A stretch of 7,551 nt of DNA from an uncultured Clostridia bacterium (lineage in GTDB: Bacteria; Bacillota; Clostridia; Lachnospirales; CAMVHY01), in the NCBI GenBank assembly GCA_947167415.1, contig CAMVHY010000065.1, positions 1 through 7,551 of the forward strand. Direction: 5' to 3'. How positions within the stretch are numbered: position 1 is the first letter of the stretch; each line of letters opens with the position of its first letter. The notes under the pieces were generated by a model. It did not search any database. It worked only from the letters and a program-made list of their open reading frames with translations, and had not been told where the DNA came from. The position numbers and the translations under genes were made by a program. Below are positions 1 to 5,580 of the stretch, piece after piece.

Positions 1-425
1 ACGTTCAAAAGGTGGCCTGACAACTAAGTTACACTTATGTTGTACATCTTCATGTTAATTGGTTTTTCGTTTGTCTCCTGGCAATTCTTACGATGCTCCT
101 GAAGAAAGAAAGTTGATTGAATTCATTTATTCCAAAAATAATAATTATCTTTTGATGGATAGAGCTTACGAAGATGATAAAACTTTAGTTCTAGCCAAGG
201 ATCACTGGTTTAAGACAGTTGTTCCCCATAAAAAAAATCGTAAGTTGCCTTGGAGTTATGATCGACACCTTTATAAACATCGCAATATTATCGAACGATA
301 TTTCCTGAGATTAAAACGTTTTAGAAAAGTTTTTACTCGTTATGATAAACTCGATTCTATTTTTATTTCTAACATCTCCCTTGCTTTTATTTTTAATTCG
401 CTTTTTATGTGAACGCTACCTAAAT
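1..425 (+). mobile_element. right-hand part of an IS5-family insertion sequence
   Basis: The element enters from beyond the left edge and probably ends just after the transposase stop. The right limit is placed by a 23-nt sequence at 403-425 that recurs with three mismatches at 7479-7501, as an IS terminus would. The left end and any target duplication are outside the window, so the boundary is approximate. Confidence 0.55.
2..412 (+). pseudogene. IS5-family transposase, 3' part, decayed
   Basis: This is the C-terminal part of a DDE transposase, cut by the window edge. The opening reads RSKGGLTTKLHL, the usual IS5-type block before the first catalytic Asp. An in-frame TAA at 56-58 then interrupts it, and the frame resumes as LVFRLSPGNSYDAPEE. 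The second Asp is in LLMDRAYEDD (codons 157-186). The C-terminal signature Y-x2-R-x3-E-x6-K is complete (YKHRNIIERYFLRLK, about 272-316). Shifting frame by +1 at about position 38 gives VVHLHVN, which resembles the expected VVDxxGN, so a 1-nt insertion and a nearby 4-nt deletion probably cancel out, with the catalytic Asp now His. The protein ends at TGA 410-412. The stop and lost Asp make it non-functional as it stands. The family call is firm; the subgroup (IS427-like) is a guess. Confidence 0.85.
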
Positions 426-473
426 CAAGGAAAAAAATTCGAAGAAGATAAAAAAGAGGATGAAAAAAAATAA
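411..473 (+). pseudogene. possible 3' tail of a gene interrupted by the IS
   Basis: Just past the transposase stop, a frame stays open to TAA 471-473 and encodes a lysine- and glutamate-rich tail, NQGKKFEEDKKEDEKK. A strong intrinsic terminator follows 25 nt later on the same strand. A charged C-terminus plus terminator is what remains when an IS lands near the 3' end of a gene. The stretch is short and A-rich, so a chance frame is possible. The original gene cannot be identified. Confidence 0.3.
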
Positions 474-498
474 AAATTGAGTTTAAAATAAAAGTTTA

Positions 499-525
499 AG
501 CACATCGAACGCGGTGTGCTTTTTG
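499..525 (+). terminator. rho-independent terminator
   Basis: A 9-bp stem pairs agcacatcg (499-507) with cggtgtgct (512-520), with one G·U pair and an AACG loop, followed by TTTTT (520-524). It is oriented for plus-strand transcription and would serve the truncated gene or IS transcript to its left. Confidence 0.85.
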
Positions 526-529
526 TTGT

Positions 530-695
530 ATTGATAAAATAATTTATTTTTGTTATTTGTTTTATGCGGACAATATTTAGTTTCCATGTAAAAAAATCGC
601 CGGTTTATTTTATAAAAAATATTATTATTACGATAAATTAAACAGCTAAATTATTTAAAATCTATTTTTTGGTTTTTAACACGATTTCAATAACA
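530..695. other. intergenic spacer without recognisable gene
   Basis: This A+T-rich stretch lies between two terminators that close converging transcripts. I see no ribosome site with a following open frame and no tRNA-like structure. The only structure noted is acagctaaat at 642-651, complementary to 711-720 in the next terminator. Confidence 0.5.
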
Positions 696-726
696 AAAAA
701 GACAGTCATTATTTAGCTGTCTTTTT
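696..726 (-). terminator. terminator of the ftsE-ftsX-M23 operon (bidirectional)
   Basis: A perfect 10-bp stem pairs aaaaagacag (696-705) with ctgtcttttt (717-726) around an 11-nt loop. It lies 7 nt beyond the M23 stop codon. On the minus strand the stem runs into a U-tract. The plus-strand reading also ends in Ts, so it can stop transcription from either side. Confidence 0.9.
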
Positions 727-733
727 GTTTTAT

Positions 734-1944
734 TTATTTTCCCAAATAACTCCAAGGATTTGTATGCTTACCATTAATTCTTACTTCAAAATGGCAGTGT
801 GGACCCGTTGACCACCCTGTGCTTCCGGCTAAAGCAATCACATCTCCTCTGTTTACTTTTTGTCCAACTTTTACTTTTAGCTGCGAATTGTGTCCATATA
901 AAGTACTTAATCCGTTTCCGTGATCAATTATTACCGTATAACCATAACCATTAATCGATCCTGAATTTATAACTTTTCCTGATTCAGCAGCATAAATTTT
1001 TGTTCCGGTTGGAGCAGGAATATCAAGTCCAGTATGAAATTCACCTTTGCCTTTTATCGGACTGGTTCGACTTCCATATCCAGAACTAATCGTACTCCTT
1101 CCCGGAACAGGCCATCCTAATTTTCCACCTGTATAATTAAATTTTGTTGTCTGATTTTTATTTTTTTGATTTTTATTTTGTCTAGCTTTTGCTGCTGCTT
1201 CTTCTTGCTCCTTCTGCGCTTTTTTTATTAAACTCGTAATTTCTCGATCAGCTGCATCTAACGTTTTTAATTTTTGCTCATACTGTTCCAGATTCGAATT
1301 AATTTTATTAATAAAATCTTCTTTTGCTTTGACTTTTATTTCAAGATTCGCTTTATATTTTTTTTCTTTCTCAATAAAATTTTTTATTTGCGCCTCTTCT
1401 ATTTCTATATCTTTAATTTTTTTTTCGATAAACAACTCATTTTCTTTCAGCTTATCCAACAATCCCGCATCATATTTAATAATATAATTTACATATTCCG
1501 CACGCTTTAAAAAATCATGAAAATTATCTGCCTGCAAAATAATTTTCAAATACGCAAATTTCCCATTCTCATAAATAAATCTTATTCTTTTTTTATAAGC
1601 TGCATACTGATTTTTTAATTTTATTTTTGCCTCTTCAAGCTCTTTTTTATTTTCCTCAAGTTTTTTTCTTACACTCGCAAGTTTATTATTATTCGCAATT
1701 AATTTTCGCGACGCAGCTAATAATTCTTCATCCAAATTATTTATTTCTCTCTGTAAACTATTTTTTTCATCGCGTGATTTTTTAATTAATCTCTTTGTTT
1801 CAGACGAATTTTGTTTTATTTTATTTGCTTCACGCCTCAATTCATTTAAATTTTTTTTCGCATAACAATTTATATTTTCAAATCCAAAGCTTAAAAAAAA
1901 AACAAGCTCAAAACACAAACTAAAATTTTTTTCTTATTAAACAT
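734..1944 (-). CDS. M23 (LytM) peptidoglycan hydrolase, EnvC-like FtsEX partner; frameshift in signal peptide
   Basis: A secreted cell-wall endopeptidase. The readable frame from TTG 1918 gives 394 residues: a long Lys/Glu-rich coiled coil (about 25-240), an Ala/Gln/Asn linker (about 235-262), then an M23 domain (about 268-394). Zinc and catalytic residues are all visible: H295 and D299 (HTGLD), H343 (YGHNS), H374 and H376 (HCH). It should therefore be enzymatically active, unlike E. coli EnvC, whose domain is a degenerate activator. The likely true start is ATG 1944, 6 nt after the ftsX stop, giving [17 protein letters not shown], a textbook signal-peptide start. That frame hits TAA after a T10 run (plus 1893-1902). 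One extra T would join it to [12 protein letters not shown] and give 403 residues. The TTG 1918 start lacks a basic n-region and a ribosome site. It is the last gene of the ftsEX operon. Family call is very sure; exact partner role is inferred from context. Confidence 0.93.
1893..1902 (-). repeat. T10 homopolymer at the M23 frameshift
   Basis: Ten consecutive As on the plus strand (Ts in the coding sense) lie within the signal-peptide core of the M23 gene. Length 11 would put the ATG 1944 start in frame with the rest; length 10 terminates after 17 codons. Confidence 0.9.
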
Positions 1945-1950
1945 TATCAA

Positions 1951-2856
1951 TTACACATCCAAATATTTTTTTACCGACGAAAAACTTCCGATGATTCCAA
2001 TAAATAATCCCAAACTTAAAGCAATCGGCAAAAGTTCAGAAAAAATAATTAAACCAGATTTAAATTCAAATATTTTTTTCATAAAGCTCATTTTAATATA
2101 AATAAACTCAATAATTTTTTCATAACATGGCCAACAAATTAAAACCGGAATAATCGAACCAACAAAACCTATAATCATACCTTCAATAATAAATGGCCAA
2201 CGTATAAACCAATTTGTCGCGCCAATATATTTCATGATTATTATTTCTTCTCGTCGAGAATTTACAGCCAATCTAATCGTATTAATAATAATTACAATCG
2301 AAATTATCCCAAGCAAAAAAATCATTACAGCACTGACAATATGCAAAATTTTACTTATCGACATCAAAACATTTGTTTCTGCGAGCGCATGTTTAACTTT
2401 TTCTACCCCGTCATCTTTTAAATTCTCACACGCTTTTATCGCATCTTCATAAAATTTATTATCAAGCAACAAAATATCAAAAGATCTTGGCAATGGATTA
2501 TCTTCTTTTAATCCCGCTAAAATTTCTTTTGAATCCTCAAAAGTTTCCATAAAATTTTTTAATGCTTGCTCAGACGAAACAAAATCTATTTTTTTAACAT
2601 AAACCAGCTCAGATATTTTCTTTTTCAACACATTAACTTTTTCATCCGGCAAATCATCTTTTATTATTACTGACAATCCAATCGCACTATTTATTTTCTC
2701 GAGCGCAAAATTTATGTTCTCAACAAAATAAAACGAAACCGAAAATATTAAAATACACGACATAACAGTTATAACCGATGCGAACGCCATTAATTTATTC
2801 CTGCTCAGATTATTAAAAGCCTCTTTAAAATAAAATTTAAGACTGCGCAACTTCAT
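1951..2856 (-). CDS. ftsX: cell division ABC transporter-like membrane subunit FtsX
   Basis: Membrane subunit of the FtsEX divisome complex, which passes ATP-driven conformational change to an extracytoplasmic wall hydrolase. From ATG 2856 it is 301 residues with the FtsX layout: TM1 about 22-45, an external domain about 46-170 containing the conserved NPLPRSFDI stretch, TM2 about 174-196, TM3 about 221-244 and TM4 about 269-292. The cytoplasmic segment NTIRLAVNSRREEIIIMKYI followed by GATNWFIR is the family's most conserved part. An upstream GTG (2883) and an ATG at 2862 are in frame, but AAGGGG (minus strand, 2866-2871) sits 9 nt before ATG 2856 and only 3 nt before ATG 2862, so 2856 is preferred. 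It overlaps the end of ftsE by 20 nt, implying coupled translation, and the M23 gene follows 6 nt later. Confidence 0.95.
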   Translation of the reverse strand: MKLRSLKFYFKEAFNNLSRNKLMAFASVITVMSCILIFSVSFYFVENINFALEKINSAIGLSVIIKDDLPDEKVNVLKKKISELVYVKKIDFVSSEQALKNFMETFEDSKEILAGLKEDNPLPRSFDILLLDNKFYEDAIKACENLKDDGVEKVKHALAETNVLMSISKILHIVSAVMIFLLGIISIVIIINTIRLAVNSRREEIIIMKYIGATNWFIRWPFIIEGMIIGFVGSIIPVLICWPCYEKIIEFIYIKMSFMKKIFEFKSGLIIFSELLPIALSLGLFIGIIGSFSSVKKYLDV

Positions 2857-3532
2857 AATCATAAACCCCTTGTTCCACGTCACTTATTAAATTTCCTTCC
2901 ACAAAAGTAATTACGCGTTTTTTCATACTATCAACCAAATCTTTTGCATGCGTTGCGACAATCACCGTTGTGCCATGCGAATTTATTTTTTCCAGCAATT
3001 TCATAATTTCAAGTGCATTATCCGGATCCAAATTTCCTGTTGGCTCGTCCGCTAATAACAACGGCGGTTTATTAACTATCGCTCGCGCAATCGCTGTCCT
3101 TTGCTTTTCTCCGCCCGATAATTGATTTGGATAATCTTTATATTTTTTTTCGAGCCCGACCATTGAAAGCACAGCCGGAACAGAACGCCGAATATCTTTC
3201 GACGACGCTTGAACTATTTCCATCGCAAAGGCAACGTTTTCGTAAACTGTTTTGTTCGGCAATAATTTAAAATCCTGAAAAACAACGCCAATATTTCTTC
3301 GATAATATGGCAATAATTTTGGATGAATCAGCGATAAATTCTGCCGACTTACAATTATTTCTCCTGACGTTAAATCCACTTCTTTTAATAATAATCTTAT
3401 AAAAGTAGATTTTCCTGAACCGCTTGTCCCAACAATAAAAACAAATTCGCCCTGTTTAATTGAAAGCGAAACGTTTTCAATCCCTTTTGCCTGATTGTCA
3501 TAAATTTTTGTCACATCATTAAGACAAATCAA
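2837..3532 (-). CDS. ftsE: cell division ATP-binding protein FtsE
   Basis: Cytoplasmic ATPase of FtsEX, 231 residues, full length for the family. Visible motifs are Walker A GTSGSGKST (35-43), Q-loop Gln86 in VVFQDFKLLP, ABC signature LSGGE (138-142), Walker B LLLADE (158-163) followed by PTGNLD, and the switch His195 in ATHAKD. The start is TTG 3532: GAGAGGAG (minus, 3540-3547) lies 7 nt upstream, and a GTG closer to it runs straight into a stop. First gene of the ftsE-ftsX-M23 operon, with a σA-like promoter 46-74 nt upstream. The MVGLEKKYKDYPNQLSGGE region and QGVYDYE tail resemble Clostridia FtsE. No residue looks damaged. Confidence 0.97.
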   Translation of the reverse strand: MICLNDVTKIYDNQAKGIENVSLSIKQGEFVFIVGTSGSGKSTFIRLLLKEVDLTSGEIIVSRQNLSLIHPKLLPYYRRNIGVVFQDFKLLPNKTVYENVAFAMEIVQASSKDIRRSVPAVLSMVGLEKKYKDYPNQLSGGEKQRTAIARAIVNKPPLLLADEPTGNLDPDNALEIMKLLEKINSHGTTVIVATHAKDLVDSMKKRVITFVEGNLISDVEQGVYDYEVAQS

Positions 3533-3539
3533 ACTATCA

Positions 3540-3547
3540 CTCCTCTC
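3540..3547 (-). promoter_or_regulatory. ribosome binding site deciding the FtsE TTG start
   Basis: GAGAGGAG on the minus strand, 7 nt before TTG 3532. No ATG or GTG in the ftsE frame lies at a suitable distance, so this site supports the TTG start. Confidence 0.8.
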
Positions 3548-3577
3548 AAAAAAAACTTTTATAAACCATAAAACTGT

Positions 3578-3606
3578 ATTTTATAAGATTTTTCGTCCAC
3601 TTTCAA
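3578..3606 (-). promoter_or_regulatory. putative σA promoter of ftsE operon
   Basis: On the minus strand TTGAAA (3601-3606) is followed after 17 nt by TAAAAT (3578-3583), or after 15 nt by TATAAA. It is the best match upstream of the FtsE ribosome site. In such A+T-rich DNA, -10-like hexamers are common, so the call is moderate. Confidence 0.55.
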
Positions 3607-3740
3607 CAGAAAATTTTTGGATATTGATTTGTGTTTGAAAATAAAAATTAAAATATTGGTTATGAATAAAAAATTTTTATGGCCAGAGGATAGGTTTTAA
3701 AATCTCAGATCAAAAAATAAAAATTATGAAATTGAGCAAA

Positions 3741-3779
3741 AAAAATAATCCTCGACCAAAATTGTCAAAGATTATTTTT
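3741..3779 (-). terminator. terminator of the 452-aa hypothetical gene (bidirectional)
   Basis: A perfect 10-bp outer stem pairs aaaaataatc (3741-3750) with gattattttt (3770-3779), then a symmetrical 3x3 internal loop and an inner gac/gtc stem. On the minus strand it ends in eight Ts. It lies about 40 nt after the hypothetical gene's stop codon and insulates it from the ftsE promoter. Confidence 0.8.
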
Positions 3780-3820
3780 CTTATGAAAAAATTTTATTTA
3801 TATCAATGTTGGTTTTTAAC

Positions 3821-5179
3821 TTATTCTTTACTTTCTTTATTGTTTATATTGTTTACAATTATCGTTTCCTTTTCTTCTTTTTCTGGTTCTTTTTTTTCAA
3901 CATTGTTTTCTTCCGTAACCTCAACCTCTTTTTTCTTGAAATTTGGGCTTTCTTTATTTTGTGCTTCTGTAAGTCCTTTCTGAATTAACATTTGATCCAA
4001 AACAAATGTGTTATCTTTTTTAAAATATTGATTTGCTGTGTAAACAAAATTGGAAACATGATCTTTTATCCAACTGTCTTTTTTCCATTTATTATACAAA
4101 TTCATATCGCAATTAAACCAACCAGGAGCAAGAATATTTCCGAAGTGATCAATTTTTTTAATCAAAATCTCACTATCATAACCGTAATAAATATTTTCTT
4201 GACACAAAATATTTTTCCGAAAGAAAAATTTTATATATTTCCAAATCACAGACAAGCGAAGTAAAAGAAAATTCGGCCCCGATTTTAATCTGTCGCGAGT
4301 ATTTTCATCAATTAATTCTTCTTCACGCAACATATCTGCAAAATCTGAAAATGTTTGACTAACATCAATAAGATTGCCATCTTTATCTTTTAACTTCGTT
4401 GCCAAACATCTACCTTGATCATTTCCATAAGAACTATTCATACTTTTTACACAAATCAAATGCATATTTTTTATCGTTTGCTTATATTTTTCTTTGTTGT
4501 TTGTAAATATACTCTTGGCACTACCAATGTTTTCAAATAAATCATCAATAATTTTGTCATAATCTTCTGTTTTATTTTTATCTAAATCCATATTCCAAAA
4601 AATAATAAAGTTTGGTATCAAAAAAAGATTTCTCAAAGTTTTTTCGCCATTGGGCAATCCTTTAAAAAATTCAATATATTGATCGTGGTGAGTAAAATTT
4701 CTTACTTCGGATATGTTTCCTAAATTAGTATGTTTGAGATCTAAAAAATAATCGCTCTCAAATCTATAATTCCAATCGTCCATCAATCGAAAGATATCCG
4801 AAAACTTACGATCGTTTTTTGAAACCAACAACATATACAACCTTAATTTTTTCCTCAGGGAAACTTGTGGACCATCTCCGTCTTTGTTTTGTAACGCGAT
4901 AAGAAAATCTTTGATATCGATTTTTTTATCTTTCAAATACGTCTTTAAAGCTTCTGAATTTTGTCTGTTATCGTTTGGATTTAAATTTTCATATTCTACA
5001 TTTTGAATTACATTTTGAATTACATTTTCTAAGACATTCTTCACATTTTCTTGAGGTGTATCTTCTGCACATTCGTTTAATTTAGTTTCCCATAAATCAA
5101 GATCATCTTTTAAATTTGTAGGTGGCTGTTTATCAGCCTCTTTAGAAATATCATCATCATCATCATAATTCTCTTTCAT
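3821..5179 (-). CDS. hypothetical protein, 452 aa, charged, with NV-repeat segment
   Basis: I do not recognise this protein. It is 452 residues with no signal peptide or convincing membrane span. The N-terminus is acidic (D6-D10, Asp/Glu-rich to about 40). Residues 45-62 repeat an Asn-Val motif every three to four positions (NVKNVLENVIQNVIQNVE). The middle (about 75-400) looks globular, rich in aromatic and charged residues, for example DDWNYRFESDYFLDLKH (134-150) and LAPGWFNCDMNLYNKWKKDSW (split at 350-370). Cysteines are at 37, 243, 258, 326 and 357. The tail (about 405-452) is Lys/Glu/Asn-rich and probably disordered. It is monocistronic: own promoter, own terminator, divergent from nadE. 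The AAAGGAG ribosome site is 13 nt from ATG 5179 but 5 nt from ATG 5187, which opens a three-codon frame (MFE) whose stop overlaps the start. Long frame, promoter and terminator support a real gene; function unknown. Confidence 0.85.
   Translation of the reverse strand: MKENYDDDDDISKEADKQPPTNLKDDLDLWETKLNECAEDTPQENVKNVLENVIQNVIQNVEYENLNPNDNRQNSEALKTYLKDKKIDIKDFLIALQNKDGDGPQVSLRKKLRLYMLLVSKNDRKFSDIFRLMDDWNYRFESDYFLDLKHTNLGNISEVRNFTHHDQYIEFFKGLPNGEKTLRNLFLIPNFIIFWNMDLDKNKTEDYDKIIDDLFENIGSAKSIFTNNKEKYKQTIKNMHLICVKSMNSSYGNDQGRCLATKLKDKDGNLIDVSQTFSDFADMLREEELIDENTRDRLKSGPNFLLLRLSVIWKYIKFFFRKNILCQENIYYGYDSEILIKKIDHFGNILAPGWFNCDMNLYNKWKKDSWIKDHVSNFVYTANQYFKKDNTFVLDQMLIQKGLTEAQNKESPNFKKKEVEVTEENNVEKKEPEKEEKETIIVNNINNKESKE
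4998..5054 (-). repeat. degenerate 12-bp tandem repeat encoding the NV motif
   Basis: The unit acattttgaatt occurs twice exactly (4998-5009, 5010-5021), then acatttt continues at 5022 and weaker copies follow toward 5054. Because the unit is a multiple of three, it adds four residues per copy (about N45-V61 of the hypothetical protein) without breaking the frame. Confidence 0.8.
5150..5166 (-). repeat. GAT triplet run encoding D6-D10
   Basis: The plus strand reads ATC five times, then AT; the coding strand has five GAT codons giving five consecutive aspartates near the N-terminus of the hypothetical protein. Copy-number change would keep the frame. Confidence 0.8.
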
Positions 5180-5187
5180 TCAAACAT
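5176..5187 (-). other. three-codon mini-ORF (MFE-stop) overlapping the hypothetical gene's start
   Basis: ATG TTT GAA TGA runs on the minus strand from 5187, 5 nt after AAAGGAG (5193-5199). Its stop overlaps the main ATG (ATGA arrangement, 5176-5179). Ribosomes placed by the Shine-Dalgarno would start here and could restart on the main frame. It may be chance. Confidence 0.4.
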
Positions 5188-5243
5188 TACAACTCCTTTA
5201 ATTTTTTTCCCCGCCAACAGAAAACTTTTATCAAACGTCTGTA

Positions 5244-5252
5244 ATTATATCA
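5244..5252 (-). promoter_or_regulatory. extended -10 promoter of the hypothetical gene
   Basis: On the minus strand TGATATAAT is a perfect extended -10 (TG-N-TATAAT), about 45 nt upstream of the ribosome site. No good -35 is present at 17 nt, which fits extended -10 promoters. Confidence 0.6.
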
Positions 5253-5506
5253 AATCAAAATTTATTGACGAGATAACTTATATTATAGAACAAAAAAAAT
5301 ATTTTGGCAAGTGTTTTTATTTTTTTTGTAAGCACACGAGAATTTCATCTAAATCCATATCATAAAAATGAATGCAGATTTAATTATGAAAGCAATACAA
5401 ATAAAAAAGGGAAACATAATAGTAAAAAAAATAAATAGCGTAAAAAAATTTTTTATAGCTAAAAAAATTTTATTTTGATGAAAAAAATTTGTAGCTTAAA
5501 AAAACT
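5253..5506. other. divergent intergenic spacer with regular A-tracts
   Basis: This lies between the hypothetical gene's promoter and the nadE promoter. Runs of 6-8 As start at 5403, 5424, 5442, 5461, 5481, 5498 and 5516, spaced 17-21 nt apart, the later ones in similar surroundings (gcgt, gct, gatg, gctt, gcac before the As). An imperfect nested hairpin occupies 5343-5391. A 36-codon open frame (5368-5478, plus) has no ribosome site and is not called as a gene. Confidence 0.5.
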
Positions 5507-5536
5507 TTCACGCACAAAAAAAACTTATTTTATAAT
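5507..5536 (+). promoter_or_regulatory. putative σA promoter of nadE
   Basis: TATAAT at 5531-5536 is a consensus -10. TTCACG (5507-5512) is a four-of-six match to the -35, 18 nt upstream. Transcription would start about 35-40 nt before the nadE ATG, just reaching the ribosome site. Confidence 0.6.
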
Positions 5537-5580
5537 CTGTTTTGTTTTTCAACAAAAAGATTTTATTTGGAGGAACAAAA

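Noticed and set aside
1274..1510. 78-codon plus-strand frame inside the M23 gene
   Set aside because: It is antisense to the coiled-coil region; the Phe/Ile-rich translation is the complement of Lys/Glu/Asn codons. No ribosome site.
2234..2452. 72-codon plus-strand frame inside ftsX
   Set aside because: Antisense shadow of a well-supported membrane protein gene, with no start signals of its own.
3726..3988. Plus-strand frames with Phe/Ser-rich, membrane-like translations near the end of the hypothetical gene
   Set aside because: They run through the bidirectional terminator and antisense to the charged tail; hydrophobicity comes from complementing Lys/Glu/Asn codons.
3992..4264. 90-codon plus-strand frame inside the hypothetical gene
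   Set aside because: Antisense to a longer frame that has its own promoter, ribosome site and terminator; no supporting signals.
4998..5054. CRISPR-like repeat
   Set aside because: The unit is 12 bp, directly tandem without spacers, and coding.
5265..5290. Plus-strand promoter with TTGACG at 5265-5270
   Set aside because: The only -10-like sequences downstream are 10-13 nt away, too close for σA, and no plus-strand gene follows within 290 nt.
5542..5580. Upstream TTG start adding 13 residues to NadE
   Set aside because: The GGAGG ribosome site lies inside this extension and points to ATG 5581, where family members begin.
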